Positions 35,458 to 45,482 of a stretch of 64,000 nt of DNA are shown here, piece by piece. Each line of letters begins with the position of its first letter. Position 1 is the stretch's first letter. A model generated the notes under the pieces. It saw only the letters and a program-made list of their open reading frames with translations. It was not told the DNA's origin and made no database searches. Source of the stretch: Oscillospiraceae bacterium (lineage in GTDB: Bacteria; Bacillota; Clostridia; Oscillospirales; Oscillospiraceae); NCBI GenBank assembly GCA_017416685.1, contig JAFQBN010000002.1, forward strand, positions 62,001 through 126,000, given 5' to 3'. The position numbers and the translations under genes are program-made.

Positions 35458-37911
35458 ATGGCAGAACAGACGGTGGCAAAGGTCGCACTTTCCAGGGCGC
35501 TGTATGCCATTGACAGGCCCTATGACTACCTTGTGTCGGATACCATGGCGGAAACGCTGCGTCCGGGTATGCGGGTGTTGGTACCCTTCGGAAACGGAAA
35601 CCAGCCGAGCGACGGCATCGTTCTTACTCTGGACAAGGGCAGCGGGACGGGGCTGAAAAGCGTGATCAGCGTACTGGACGACGAGCCGGTACTGAACGAA
35701 AAGCTGCTCAAGCTGGCCCTCTGGATGCGGGAGCGGTGCTTCTGCACCGTGTACAGCGCGGTGAAGGCTATGCTGCCCGCGGGGATGTATTTCTCGGTGC
35801 GGGATTGCTGCCGGATCCACCCGGATGTAAGCCGAGAGGCAGCCTATGAGGCTGCAGGGCAGTCCGGGAACGCCAAAAAGCTGCTGGACATGCTGTATGC
35901 CTGCGGCGGAAGCGCCGATATGGAGCAAATTCGAATTGCTTTTGGTGAGAAGTCGCCCTCGGCGGCCATCAAGCTGCTGAGTGAGCGGAACATCATTACC
36001 GTAGATGCCGATGCCCACCGGGCGGTGAACGACAAGACCCAAAGCATTGCGGTTTTGGCGGTCCCGGCGGAGGAGGCTATGGCACAGGTAACGCCCAAAC
36101 GCAAAACAGCGCCCCTGCATTACAGTGTGATAGAACTGCTGTGTGCGATCGGCAGTGCCAACAGCAAGGAGTTGTGCTACTTTACCGGCGCATCGCCGGC
36201 TACACTGCGCACCCTGGCGAAAAAGGGCCTGATCACCCTTGAAAAGCAGGAGGTACTGCGGCGAAAAGCGGTTGAGGTCGAGCCGGCAGGCCCGGTGCAG
36301 CTGAATGAAGAGCAGGAATCTGTTTTCAAGCAGCTGTATGCTCTGGCAAGCAGAGACAAGGCCGCGGCAGCGCTGCTGTACGGAGTGACAGGCAGCGGCA
36401 AGACACAGGTATATATCAAACTCATTCAAAGCGTACTGACCCGCGGCCGGACAGCCATGGTGCTGGTGCCGGAAATTGCCCTGACCCCTCAGCTTCTGCG
36501 TATCTTTACCGCCCACTTCGGCAGTGACATTGCCGTGCTGCACAGCAGCCTGCGGGCAGGGGAGCGGTACGACGAGTGGAAGCGGGTGAAAAGCGGCAGG
36601 GCGCGGGTGGTCATCGGAACCCGTTCGGCGGTGTTTGCCCCCCTTGACAACATCGGGGTCATCATTCTGGACGAGGAGCAGGAGGCTTCCTACAAATCGG
36701 ATAACAGCCCCCGCTACCACGCCAGAGATATTGCAAAATACCGCTGCGCGCAGGACAACGCGCTGCTGCTGCTTGGTTCTGCGACTCCCAGCGTTGAAAC
36801 CATGTACCATGCCCAAAACGGCCAGTACAGCTTAATTCGTTTGGAAAAGCGGTATAATCAAAAGGCGATGCCCAAGGTGCTGGTCGCCGATATGAAGGAC
36901 GAGCTGCGCCGCGGGAACGGCGGTGCTATCAGCACCCTGCTGCAGGATGAAATTCAGGCCAATCTGGAGCGCGGCGAGCAGACGATCCTTTTCTTAAATC
37001 GCCGGGGAGCCAGCCGTATGGTATCCTGTGGGGAATGCGGCCACGTGCCGGAGTGTCCGCGGTGTTCCGCGCATTTGACCTATCACTCCGCCAACAGGCG
37101 CCTGATGTGTCACTACTGCGGTCATTCCCAGCGTCTGCCGGACGTCTGCCCTGAATGCGGCGGCGGACTGAATTTTATCGGCGTGGGGACTCAGAGAGTG
37201 GAAGAGGAGCTGGCGGAGATATTCCCCGGCGTGGAAATGATCCGCATGGATACGGATACCGTTACAGCATCCAAACCCCATGAGTACTATCTGGAGCGCT
37301 TCCGAAAAGAGAACGTGCCGATCATGATAGGCACCCAAATGGTGGCCAAGGGATTGGATTTTGAAAACGTGACGCTTGTCGGTGTCATTGCTGCCGACCT
37401 TGCGCTGTATGCCGAAGATCTGCGTGCGGCAGAGCGCACATTCTCGCTGTTGACTCAGGTTGTTGGTCGTGCAGGGCGGGGCGAAAAGACCGGTCGTGCC
37501 GTGATTCAGACCTATACTCCGGAGCATGAAGTGATCCGCTTCGCGGCTCGGCAGGACTACGACAGCTTCTTTCAGCAGGAGATCGGTCTGCGAAAGCTGC
37601 GTGGGACGCCGCCCTTTTCCGATTTAACGGTCATCACCGTGTCCGGTCCGGACGAGACCTGTGTGCTGCGTACCTGTATGAAGTTGCGCGGCGGTCTTAA
37701 GCAAGGACTTGAGGGAGAACCCTGCCAAATTCTTGGCCCGGCCCCCGCGGTCATTGCAAAGGTGAACAACCGCTACCGCTACCACCTGACACTGACGGGG
37801 AAGAGTACCCCGGAGCAGCGCAGGCTGGTTGCCCACCTGCTGCGGGCGGTTCATCAGGATAAGGAATGTAAGGGTGTGTCGGCCTTTGCAGACATTAACC
37901 CCATGGATTAA
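35458..37911 (+). CDS. priA: Primosomal protein N' (PriA helicase)
   Basis: An 817-residue replication-restart helicase. The N-terminal DNA-binding part is about 1-215. Walker A is GVTGSGKT (309-316) and Walker B is DEEQ (405-408). The zinc-binding region has CGECGHVPECPRC, then CHYCG and CPECGGG, pairs of Cys spread over about 50 residues, and the RNA helicase-like C-terminal half follows. PriA loads the replisome at stalled forks. ATG 35458 follows AAGGGGCGG; the longer in-frame version runs into the terminator. It begins the priA-def-fmt-rsmB-rlmN-prpC-prkC-rsgA run. Confidence 0.95.
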   Translation: MAEQTVAKVALSRALYAIDRPYDYLVSDTMAETLRPGMRVLVPFGNGNQPSDGIVLTLDKGSGTGLKSVISVLDDEPVLNEKLLKLALWMRERCFCTVYSAVKAMLPAGMYFSVRDCCRIHPDVSREAAYEAAGQSGNAKKLLDMLYACGGSADMEQIRIAFGEKSPSAAIKLLSERNIITVDADAHRAVNDKTQSIAVLAVPAEEAMAQVTPKRKTAPLHYSVIELLCAIGSANSKELCYFTGASPATLRTLAKKGLITLEKQEVLRRKAVEVEPAGPVQLNEEQESVFKQLYALASRDKAAAALLYGVTGSGKTQVYIKLIQSVLTRGRTAMVLVPEIALTPQLLRIFTAHFGSDIAVLHSSLRAGERYDEWKRVKSGRARVVIGTRSAVFAPLDNIGVIILDEEQEASYKSDNSPRYHARDIAKYRCAQDNALLLLGSATPSVETMYHAQNGQYSLIRLEKRYNQKAMPKVLVADMKDELRRGNGGAISTLLQDEIQANLERGEQTILFLNRRGASRMVSCGECGHVPECPRCSAHLTYHSANRRLMCHYCGHSQRLPDVCPECGGGLNFIGVGTQRVEEELAEIFPGVEMIRMDTDTVTASKPHEYYLERFRKENVPIMIGTQMVAKGLDFENVTLVGVIAADLALYAEDLRAAERTFSLLTQVVGRAGRGEKTGRAVIQTYTPEHEVIRFAARQDYDSFFQQEIGLRKLRGTPPFSDLTVITVSGPDETCVLRTCMKLRGGLKQGLEGEPCQILGPAPAVIAKVNNRYRYHLTLTGKSTPEQRRLVAHLLRAVHQDKECKGVSAFADINPMD

Positions 37912-37925
37912 AGGAGTTGTTATCT

Positions 37926-38414
37926 GTGGCAATCAGAGAAATTGTGACTCAGGGTGACCCTGTGCTGAACAAGGTCTGTCACCCCGTGACCCAGTTTGAC
38001 CAAAAGCTGTGGGATCTGCTGGACGATATGCACGACACGCTGGCCCAATCCAACGGCGTGGGTCTTGCTGCGCCGCAGGTCGGTATTCTGCGCCGCGTGG
38101 TACTGGTGATCAACGGCGAAGATCGCGTGATCGAACTGATCAACCCCACCATCGTCAGCACCTCCGGAGAGCAGGAGGGGCTGGAAGGCTGCCTGAGTGT
38201 GCCGGGCAAATGGGGCATGGTCAAGCGCCCCATGCGCGTGCGTGTACGTGCTCAGGACCGCAACGGCAACTGGTTTGAGGAAGAGGATGAAGAGCTGACC
38301 GCCCGCTGTTTCTGCCACGAGCTGGACCATCTGGACGGCCATCTGTTTTCCGAACTGGCTGACCGTCTCTACACGTCCGAAGAGCTGGATGCCATGATGG
38401 AGGAAGAGGAGTAA
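37926..38414 (+). CDS. def: Peptide deformylase
   Basis: A 162-residue metalloenzyme that removes the formyl group from the first Met of new proteins. Motif 1 is GVGLAAPQVG (44-53), motif 2 is EGCLSVPG with Cys89, and motif 3 is HELDHLDG with His131 and His135 binding the metal and Glu132 catalytic. The start is GTG 37926, 9 nt after AAGGAG; TTG 37917 sits on top of that site. fmt follows three bases after the stop. Confidence 0.95.
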   Translation: MAIREIVTQGDPVLNKVCHPVTQFDQKLWDLLDDMHDTLAQSNGVGLAAPQVGILRRVVLVINGEDRVIELINPTIVSTSGEQEGLEGCLSVPGKWGMVKRPMRVRVRAQDRNGNWFEEEDEELTARCFCHELDHLDGHLFSELADRLYTSEELDAMMEEEE

Positions 38415-38417
38415 ACC

Positions 38418-39338
38418 ATGCGGATTTTGTTTATGGGAACGCCGGACTTTGCCGTGCCATCTTTGGAGGCGCTGGTCAATGCCGGCCATGAGATCTGCGG
38501 CGTTTTTACCCAGCCGGACAAACCGAAAAACCGCGGAATGAAGCTGCAGGCACCACCTGTAAAGGAATTTGCCCTTGCACACGATCTTCCCGTGTTTCAG
38601 CCGGAAACGGTGAAGGACGGCAGTGCGCTGGCTATTATTGAGCAGCTTCAGCCGGAGCTGATCGCCGTGGCGGCCTATGGCCGCATCCTGCCGGTGGAGA
38701 TTTTGGATTATCCCGCCTATGGCTGTATCAATGTGCATTCGTCCCTGCTGCCCAAGTATCGCGGTTCTGCACCCATTCACTGGGCCATTCTGAACGGCGA
38801 GGTGGAAAGCGGAGTGACCATCATGCACATGGCCAAAGCCATGGATGCCGGTGACATTATCGATCAGGCGGCGACGCCCATCGATCCCAATGAGACGGTG
38901 GAAACCCTCCACGACAGGCTGGCGCAGATGGGCGCGACTTTGCTTGTGGATGTTGTGCAGCGGATCAAGGACGGTACTGCCACGCGGACACCTCAGGACG
39001 AGAGCAAGGTGACCTTTGCGCCCATGCTTTCCCGTGAGCTGTCCCCGCTGGACTGGACGCGGCCTGCCAAGTGCCTGCACGATCAGGTACGCGGCCTTGT
39101 GCCGTGGCCTGCCACCACGACGGACATTATTGGCGCCCAGCCGGTGAAAGTGTTTGAGACCGAACTCACCGGGCAGACCACCACCGCTGCCCCCGGAACC
39201 ATTTTGGACGCGGGAAAGAACGGCATTGACATGGCGTGCGGCGATGGCTGCGTGCTGCGTATCAAGCAGCTGCAGGCCCAGGGCGGCAAGCGCATGGCTG
39301 CGGCTGACTATCTGCGCGGCCACCCGATCGAACTGTAA
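38418..39338 (+). CDS. fmt: Methionyl-tRNA formyltransferase
   Basis: A 306-residue enzyme that formylates initiator Met-tRNA using 10-formyl-THF. It opens MRILFMGTPDFAVPSLEAL, has HSSLLPKYRGSAPIHWAI (the formyl-THF and catalytic region) and a C-terminal tRNA-binding domain. The Gly-x-Pro and SLLPxxRG motifs are intact. It is next to def, the enzyme that later removes the formyl group. Confidence 0.95.
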   Translation: MRILFMGTPDFAVPSLEALVNAGHEICGVFTQPDKPKNRGMKLQAPPVKEFALAHDLPVFQPETVKDGSALAIIEQLQPELIAVAAYGRILPVEILDYPAYGCINVHSSLLPKYRGSAPIHWAILNGEVESGVTIMHMAKAMDAGDIIDQAATPIDPNETVETLHDRLAQMGATLLVDVVQRIKDGTATRTPQDESKVTFAPMLSRELSPLDWTRPAKCLHDQVRGLVPWPATTTDIIGAQPVKVFETELTGQTTTAAPGTILDAGKNGIDMACGDGCVLRIKQLQAQGGKRMAAADYLRGHPIEL

Positions 39339-39368
39339 GCTTATAAAACGATGATGGGAGGTGTTCCT

Positions 39369-40697
39369 ATGGATGCAAGACAAGTGGCGCTGCAGACCCT
39401 TTGCGCCTGCGAACGGCAGGGGGGCTGGTCCGACGGTGTGCTGAAAAAGCAGCTGTCTCAGGCCGGACTTGACAGCCGCGATGCCGCCCTTGCCACCCAG
39501 ATCTGCTTTGGTGTGGTGCAAAACCGCATCCTGCTGGACTTTTACATCTCCAAATTCTCCAATATTCCGCTCAAACGCATGGAGAGCAAGGTGGTTCAGG
39601 CGCTGCGCATCGGCCTGTACCAGATGCTGTTTTTGACTCGCATTCCTCACAGCGCCGCAGTGAACAGCGCGGTGGAAATGACCCGGGAGAGCTGTAAAAA
39701 TCCCCGGGCCGCCGGTATGGTCAACGGAATTCTGCGGGCGCTAGAGCGCAATCTGGATCACCTGCCCCTGATCGAGCAGGGGGATACGGTGGAGTATCTG
39801 TCCACACTTTACAGCCACCCTGCCTGGCTTGTCCGCCTGTGGATCGATAAGCTTGGGGCGGAGGAAACAGCACAGCTTCTTGCGGCAAATAACAGCGCGC
39901 CGCCCGTGACGGCGCAGGTAAATACCTGCCGCATCAGCACTCCGGCGCTGCTGACCCGTCTGTCCGAGCAGGGGGTGGAGGCGCAGCTGCATCCGTGGCT
40001 GCCCGACTGCCTGATCCTGCGGGATACCGGGAGCATTGAGGAACTGGATAGTTTCAAGCAGGGCCACTTCCACATTCAGGATGCCGCCAGCCGTCTGGCC
40101 GTTATGGCGGCGGGGGTACAGCCCAACATGCGGGTGCTGGATGCCTGTGCTGCACCGGGTGGAAAGTCATTTTCCTTGTCGGTTGCTATGGAAAATCAGG
40201 GTGAAGTTATCTCCTGTGATCTGCACCCGCACAAGAAAAAACTCATTCAGGCGGGGGCGGATCGGCTTGGTCTGTCCATCGTCACCCCAATGACCGCGGA
40301 TGCGGGCGTGTTCAAGCCTGAGTGGAAGGACGGCTTTGATCTTGTCATGGCCGACGTACCATGTTCCGGTCTGGGTGTTATCCGCAAGAAGCCGGATATT
40401 CGCTATAAGGATCCGGAGCCGCTGGCCGACCTACCCGCGGTGCAGAAGCGTATTATTGAAAACGTTGCAAATTATGTGCGGCCCGGCGGCGTTCTGCTCT
40501 ATTCCACCTGCACGCTCCTTGAGCGGGAGAACAGGGAGGTCGTAGAGTACCTGCTGTCCGTCGACCCGCGCTTTGTCCTGGAACCCTTCGCGCTGCCGGA
40601 CCCCGTCGGCAGGGTGGAGGACGGTATGGTTACTTTGTGGCCTCACCGCCACTGTACCGACGGATTTTTCTTTGCAAAACTAAGGAGGCAGGCATGA
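39369..40697 (+). CDS. rsmB: 16S rRNA m5C967 methyltransferase RsmB
   Basis: A 442-residue methyltransferase. The N-terminal NusB-like RNA-binding domain covers about 1-145, and the SAM-dependent domain follows with DACAAPGGKSFSL, DVPCSGLGVIRKKPDIRY and YSTCTLLERENREVV, which carry the two catalytic cysteines. It modifies 16S rRNA in the cytosol. ATG 39369 is preceded by GGGAGGTG. The stop overlaps the rlmN start by ATGA. Confidence 0.94.
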   Translation: MDARQVALQTLCACERQGGWSDGVLKKQLSQAGLDSRDAALATQICFGVVQNRILLDFYISKFSNIPLKRMESKVVQALRIGLYQMLFLTRIPHSAAVNSAVEMTRESCKNPRAAGMVNGILRALERNLDHLPLIEQGDTVEYLSTLYSHPAWLVRLWIDKLGAEETAQLLAANNSAPPVTAQVNTCRISTPALLTRLSEQGVEAQLHPWLPDCLILRDTGSIEELDSFKQGHFHIQDAASRLAVMAAGVQPNMRVLDACAAPGGKSFSLSVAMENQGEVISCDLHPHKKKLIQAGADRLGLSIVTPMTADAGVFKPEWKDGFDLVMADVPCSGLGVIRKKPDIRYKDPEPLADLPAVQKRIIENVANYVRPGGVLLYSTCTLLERENREVVEYLLSVDPRFVLEPFALPDPVGRVEDGMVTLWPHRHCTDGFFFAKLRRQA

Positions 40698-41743
40698 TCG
40701 ACATCAAATCCTACGGCATGGCCGATATGTCTGCGCTGTTCAAGCAGCTGGGGGAGCCGTCATTCCGCGCCAAGCAGGTGTTCCGCTGGCTGCATCGGGG
40801 GGTGACCTCCTTCGAGCAGATGAGTGACCTTTCCAAGGCGCTGCGGGAAAAGCTGGCGGCCCAGTGTACCATCAGCAGTCTGCAGGTAGAGCGTAAGCAG
40901 GTATCTGCCATTGACGGCACGATCAAATATTTGTGGCGGTTGCCTGATGGAAACTGCATCGAGACAGTTCTGATGCGTTACAAACATGGCAATACAGTCT
41001 GCATCTCCTGTCAAGTGGGCTGCCGGATGGGGTGTGCGTTCTGTGCATCTACGCTGGGCGGAAAGATCCGGGATCTTACCCCGGCAGAGATGCTTGATCA
41101 GGTTCTGTTTACCCAACTGGACAGTGGAGAACAGATTTCCAACATTGTACTGATGGGAATCGGTGAACCTCTGGACAACTTTGATACGGTTATGCGCTTT
41201 TTGGAACTGGTCAATTCGCCCGATGGACTGAACATCGGTATGCGGCATATCTCACTGTCCACTTGCGGTCTGGCAGAGAAAATCGATTTGCTGGCGCAGC
41301 AGCACCTGCAGCTGACGCTGTCCGTCTCTCTCCATGCGCCGGATGACGAGACTCGGTCCAAAATCATGCCTGTCAACCGCGCATTCAATGTGGGGCGGCT
41401 GATGAAAGCATGCCACGACTATTTCAAAGTCACCGGACGGCGCATCTCTTTTGAGTACGCCATGATCGATGGGGTCAACGATTCGGATGCGCAGGCGGAT
41501 ATGCTGGCGCGAATGGTGAAGGGTATCGCCGCACATGTAAATCTGATCCCCCTCAACCACGTTGAGGAAAGTCCGCTTAAACCCAGCCGACGGGTCAAGC
41601 AATTTCAGCAGCGGCTGGAAGAGCAGGGAATCACCGTTACCGTCCGGCGCAGGCTGGGCAGCGACATTGATGCTTCCTGCGGTCAGCTGCGCCGCAAGGC
41701 AATGAACGAGCAGCAGGAATCAGGAAAAGAGGCTGACACATGA
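40694..41743 (+). CDS. rlmN: Dual-specificity RNA methyltransferase RlmN
   Basis: A 349-residue radical SAM enzyme that makes 2-methyladenosine in 23S rRNA and some tRNAs. The cluster motif CxxxCxxC is at Cys110, Cys114 and Cys117 (CQVGCRMGCAFCAS). GIGEPLDN is the GGEP-like SAM motif, and the C-terminal Cys lies in DIDASCGQLR. ATG 40694 follows GGAGGCAGGC. It overlaps prpC by four bases. Confidence 0.95.
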   Translation: MIDIKSYGMADMSALFKQLGEPSFRAKQVFRWLHRGVTSFEQMSDLSKALREKLAAQCTISSLQVERKQVSAIDGTIKYLWRLPDGNCIETVLMRYKHGNTVCISCQVGCRMGCAFCASTLGGKIRDLTPAEMLDQVLFTQLDSGEQISNIVLMGIGEPLDNFDTVMRFLELVNSPDGLNIGMRHISLSTCGLAEKIDLLAQQHLQLTLSVSLHAPDDETRSKIMPVNRAFNVGRLMKACHDYFKVTGRRISFEYAMIDGVNDSDAQADMLARMVKGIAAHVNLIPLNHVEESPLKPSRRVKQFQQRLEEQGITVTVRRRLGSDIDASCGQLRRKAMNEQQESGKEADT

Positions 41744-42465
41744 ATATGTGGGGAATTACCGACCGGGGTGTGGTCCGGGAGGAAAATCAGGATGCATATG
41801 CCCTGCTGCGGTTGACGGATACGCAGCAGCTTGCGGTGGTGTGCGACGGCATGGGCGGTGCCCGTGCCGGCAATGTCGCCAGCACCATGGCTGTGGAGGA
41901 GTTTTCCAACGTCTTTTCCGCCCTTTGGGATGCCGGAGAGCGCGCAGCAGACGTTTTGATGCAGACGGCTGCATCTCAGGCGAATGATGAGGTACATCAC
42001 CGTGCCATGACGGACGGAGCCTGCCGCGGTATGGGTACCACCATGGTGGCGGTTTTTCTGGATGGCAGCCGTGCAACGGTGCTTAACGAAGGTGACAGCC
42101 GTGCGTATTTTATTACACCGGAGTCTATTTCTCAGGTGACGCAGGACCACTCGCTGGTGGAAGATTTGGTGCGCAGGGGCGAACTGACCCCCGAACAGGC
42201 CCGTATCCATCCCAATAAAAATCTGATCACCCGTGCGCTTGGCTCGGAAACGGTTCTGCATGCAGATATGTTTGAGCTGGAAGTGGAGCGGGGACAGTTT
42301 TTCCTGCTGTGCAGTGACGGTTTGAGCAACGTGGTCTCCGAACAGGAGATGCTTTATGAAATTCTTCATGGCGGCCCTGTGGAGGAATGCTGCGAGCGGT
42401 TGCTGGAAATTGCAATAAAACGCGGGGCGCCGGACAATGTGACGGTGGTCCTTGTGGAATGCTGA
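41740..42465 (+). CDS. prpC: PP2C-family protein phosphatase (Stp/PrpC)
   Basis: A 241-residue Ser/Thr phosphatase that counteracts the PASTA kinase encoded next. Metal-binding motifs are TDRGVVREENQDAYAL, CDGMGGARAGNVAS, GDSRAYFI and the C-terminal GAPDNVTVVLV. It overlaps rlmN by ATGA; the kinase start is 14 nt after the stop, preceded by GAGGAGGTGAG. The order rlmN-prpC-prkC-rsgA is the same as in B. subtilis. Confidence 0.94.
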   Translation: MNMWGITDRGVVREENQDAYALLRLTDTQQLAVVCDGMGGARAGNVASTMAVEEFSNVFSALWDAGERAADVLMQTAASQANDEVHHRAMTDGACRGMGTTMVAVFLDGSRATVLNEGDSRAYFITPESISQVTQDHSLVEDLVRRGELTPEQARIHPNKNLITRALGSETVLHADMFELEVERGQFFLLCSDGLSNVVSEQEMLYEILHGGPVEECCERLLEIAIKRGAPDNVTVVLVEC

Positions 42466-42478
42466 GGAGGTGAGAGAT

Positions 42479-44479
42479 ATGGATCAAAACATCGGAAAAT
42501 TATTGGATAACCGCTATGAGCTGCTGGAGCTGATCGGCGTCGGCGGTATGGCAAAGGTCTATAAGGCCCGCTGCCACAGACTAAACCGTCTGGTTGCGGT
42601 CAAAATTTTGCGGGACGACCTGTCTCAGGACTCCGACTTCCGTCGGCGCTTCTATGATGAGTCTCAGGCTGTAGCCATGCTCTCTCACCCCAATATTGTG
42701 GCTGTGTACGACGTCAGCCGTTCCGACGATCTGGAATATATCGTTATGGAGCTGATCGACGGCATCAGCCTGAAGCAGTACATGCAGAAAAAGGGCAACA
42801 AGCTCAACTGGCGTGAGGCACTGCACTTTATCACTCAGATCGTAAAAGGACTGGGACACGCCCACAGCCGCGGCATTATTCACCGTGATATCAAGCCCCA
42901 TAATATCATGGTCCTGCGGGACGGAAGCGTCAAGGTGGCCGATTTCGGCATTGCGCGACTGGCCTCTGCCGGCCACAGTACGCTGACACAGGAGACGCTG
43001 GGTTCCGTGCATTATATCTCTCCTGAACAGGCCAGAGGCAGCCATATTGATGCCCGTTCCGACCTGTATTCCGCCGGTGTGGTACTGTACGAGATGATCA
43101 CGGGCCGTTTGCCCTTTGAGGGCGATTCGCCCGTATCGGTGGCCATTCAGCATATCAACAGCATCCCGCTGTCTCCGCGGGAATTGAATGCGGACGTGCC
43201 TGAGGCACTGGAACGCATCACTATGAAGGCTATGGCCTCCAACGTGGAAAAACGCTATGACAGTGCGGCCTCTATGCTGGCCGATCTGGAGGAATTCAGA
43301 AAAAATCCCAGCATCAACTTCGACTACACGGAAGAAGATCTGAAGACGTCTGCGGAGGAGGAACCTGTCGGCGCGGAAAAGACGCAGAAGGTAACGGTCG
43401 GCGCACTGCCCCGCGGCAATCGTGCGCAGCAGGAAAAGCTGCTTGAGCGGCTGCCCTGGAAGCGCACTGCCAAGCCTGAGCGGGCAGCAGAGGACGATGA
43501 CGACGAGGGACAGGGCGAAGTCTGGCCTATCTTTGTGGCCATTGCCGCTATCCTGTTGTTTGTGGTCGGCGTGCTGTATTTCCTGACAGGTCTGATCCGC
43601 CCCATGTTCCAGACAACTCCGGATTATGTTGTGCCCAATCTAGTGGGAAAGACTTACAGCGAAGTGGAACAGGATACGGAACTTTTGGGTCAATTCAGCA
43701 TTTTCCTTGCCGAGAATGTGACCAGCGAAGAGCCGGAGGGAACGATCCTGAAGCAGTCTCCCGATGCTGAAAGCACGGTCAAAGATCCAAAGACCCAGAT
43801 TTCCCTGACGGTCAGCAGCGGACCTGAAATTATCGTTATGCCAAGCGTTGTTGGTCAGGAGTATCATAAAGCGCTGGTGACCCTGCAGAACATGGGGTTG
43901 TTCGTTCCGGTGCCCAGTTACTCCGCGCATGAGGAAGTGCCTACCAACCACGTTATTTCCCACACGCCCCTGGAGGGGACTCAGCTGCGGCCGGGGGATA
44001 GGGTGGATCTGGTGATCAGCACCGGCCCAACAGAAAAACTTGAGCTTGTCCCCCTGTTTATCGGCCAGACCAAGGAGTGGGCCCTGAACAAAATAGATCT
44101 GCAGAACCTGAAGCTGGGAAATGTGTTTGAGGTTTGGAGCGCTGAGATCGAGGCCGGTATCGTGGTTGACCAGAGTATTGCAGCCTATACCGAAGTGCCT
44201 CAGGGTACCCAGATAAATCTTCAGGTGAGCAAGGGACCTGATCCCAACGCCAAGCCGCCTGCTTCCAACCGCAGAACGGTTTCGGTCACGCTGCCGCCGG
44301 ACGCCGGACAGATACGAGTTACGCTGAAGGACGGACAGACCGTGATTGGAGAGCAGACCGTTGATACTGCCCTGAATGCAGCGGTTTCCTTCCAGGTCAG
44401 CGGAACCGGAACAAAAACGTACGATATTTATTTTAATGATCAATTCCACGCAAGCCAAAGCGTGGACTTCAACGGTTGA
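42479..44479 (+). CDS. prkC: PASTA-domain Ser/Thr protein kinase PrkC
   Basis: A 666-residue membrane kinase. The cytosolic kinase domain (12-275) has Lys42, HRD with Asp137, DFG (155-157) and the activation-loop end YISPEQARG. An acidic linker precedes one transmembrane helix (about 349-371). Outside are three PASTA domains (about 382-448, 449-516 and 517-590), which bind muropeptides or lipid II, and an extra C-terminal beta-type domain (about 595-666). In B. subtilis PrkC triggers germination in response to peptidoglycan fragments. ATG 42479 follows GAGGAGGTGAGAG. Confidence 0.95.
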   Translation: MDQNIGKLLDNRYELLELIGVGGMAKVYKARCHRLNRLVAVKILRDDLSQDSDFRRRFYDESQAVAMLSHPNIVAVYDVSRSDDLEYIVMELIDGISLKQYMQKKGNKLNWREALHFITQIVKGLGHAHSRGIIHRDIKPHNIMVLRDGSVKVADFGIARLASAGHSTLTQETLGSVHYISPEQARGSHIDARSDLYSAGVVLYEMITGRLPFEGDSPVSVAIQHINSIPLSPRELNADVPEALERITMKAMASNVEKRYDSAASMLADLEEFRKNPSINFDYTEEDLKTSAEEEPVGAEKTQKVTVGALPRGNRAQQEKLLERLPWKRTAKPERAAEDDDDEGQGEVWPIFVAIAAILLFVVGVLYFLTGLIRPMFQTTPDYVVPNLVGKTYSEVEQDTELLGQFSIFLAENVTSEEPEGTILKQSPDAESTVKDPKTQISLTVSSGPEIIVMPSVVGQEYHKALVTLQNMGLFVPVPSYSAHEEVPTNHVISHTPLEGTQLRPGDRVDLVISTGPTEKLELVPLFIGQTKEWALNKIDLQNLKLGNVFEVWSAEIEAGIVVDQSIAAYTEVPQGTQINLQVSKGPDPNAKPPASNRRTVSVTLPPDAGQIRVTLKDGQTVIGEQTVDTALNAAVSFQVSGTGTKTYDIYFNDQFHASQSVDFNG

Positions 44480-44480
44480 T

Positions 44481-45359
44481 ATGGCAGAAGGAACGATCAT
44501 TAAGGCGCTGAGCGGATTCTATTACGTTCACAGCGCCGGAACAGTTTACACCTGCCGGGCAAGGGGGAAATTTCGCCACGGAAAGCTTTCTCCGCTGGTG
44601 GGTGACCGGGTGGTATTTACGCCTCTAGAGGATCGGACCGGTGCTTTGGACGAGATCCTGCCCCGGATCAATCAGTTTATCAGACCTGCCGTTGCCAATG
44701 TGGACCAGCTGGTCATCATCGTGTCGCAGGCCATACCGGTGACCGATCCCTTTCTGATTGACCGCATTATTACCGTTGCGGCAAGCCGCGGCTGCGGCTG
44801 CGTGGTGTGCGTGAACAAATGCGATCTGGATTCGGGTGATGATCTGTTTGATACGTACAGCGCCGCCGGTTACCCCACGGTACGTGTCAGTGCTGAAACA
44901 GGGGAGGGGATCGATCAGCTTCGCCGGCTGATATCTGGAAAGGTATCTGCCTTTACAGGCAACTCCGGCGTAGGGAAGTCGAGCATTTTGAATGCACTTT
45001 CTCCGTCTTTTGCCCTTGACACGGGTGAGGTAAGCGAAAAGCTGGGGCGTGGTCGCCATACGACCCGGCACGTGGAGCTGTTTGCGCTGGATGAGGATAC
45101 GCTGATCGCGGATACCCCAGGGTTTTCCTCCTTCGATACAGAGGGGGCGGATCTGTGCCGCAAGGAAGAACTGGTGGATTACTTCCCGGACTTTGCGCCA
45201 TATACGGCGGATTGCCGGTTCCCGGACTGCGCCCATCTGAAGGGGCGGGGCTGCGGTGTGCTGGAGGCGGTTGCACAGGGTAAAATACGCCCCAGCCGCC
45301 ATGCAAGCTACGTGCGCCTGTACGAACAGGCCAGTGCCGTTCCGGACTGGGAACGCTAG
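44481..45359 (+). CDS. rsgA: Ribosome small-subunit-dependent GTPase RsgA
   Basis: A 292-residue circularly permuted GTPase acting in 30S maturation. An N-terminal OB-fold (about 1-65) is followed by G4 NKCDL and G1 GNSGVGKSS, then G3 DTPGFSSFD and a C-terminal zinc site (CRFPDCAHLKGRGC). In B. subtilis RsgA (CpgA) is phosphorylated by PrkC, which fits the prkC-rsgA order. ATG 44481 is one base after the prkC stop. It ends before a strong terminator. Confidence 0.95.
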   Translation: MAEGTIIKALSGFYYVHSAGTVYTCRARGKFRHGKLSPLVGDRVVFTPLEDRTGALDEILPRINQFIRPAVANVDQLVIIVSQAIPVTDPFLIDRIITVAASRGCGCVVCVNKCDLDSGDDLFDTYSAAGYPTVRVSAETGEGIDQLRRLISGKVSAFTGNSGVGKSSILNALSPSFALDTGEVSEKLGRGRHTTRHVELFALDEDTLIADTPGFSSFDTEGADLCRKEELVDYFPDFAPYTADCRFPDCAHLKGRGCGVLEAVAQGKIRPSRHASYVRLYEQASAVPDWER

Positions 45360-45371
45360 AATGTAATATTG

Positions 45372-45407
45372 AAAAAGCTGCTCTCCATCCGGGAGGGCAG
45401 CTTTTTT
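45372..45407 (+). terminator. Terminator of the priA-rsgA run
   Basis: AAAAAGCTGC pairs with (G)CAGCTTTTTT across an imperfect inner stem (45372-45407). It separates rsgA from spoVM. Confidence 0.85.
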
Positions 45408-45428
45408 GTGTCCGGGAAAAAGAACGCA

Positions 45429-45436
45429 CATATACT
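45429..45436 (+). promoter_or_regulatory. Sigma-E-like -10 box upstream of spoVM
   Basis: CATATACT (45429-45436) matches the sigma-E -10 pattern CATA-A-T. No good -35 is seen at the right distance. It is 46 nt upstream of the spoVM start. Confidence 0.35.
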
Positions 45437-45482
45437 GGGATAGTCCGTTTCTTACGGAAATTCTGGTTAGGAGGCAGAAAAT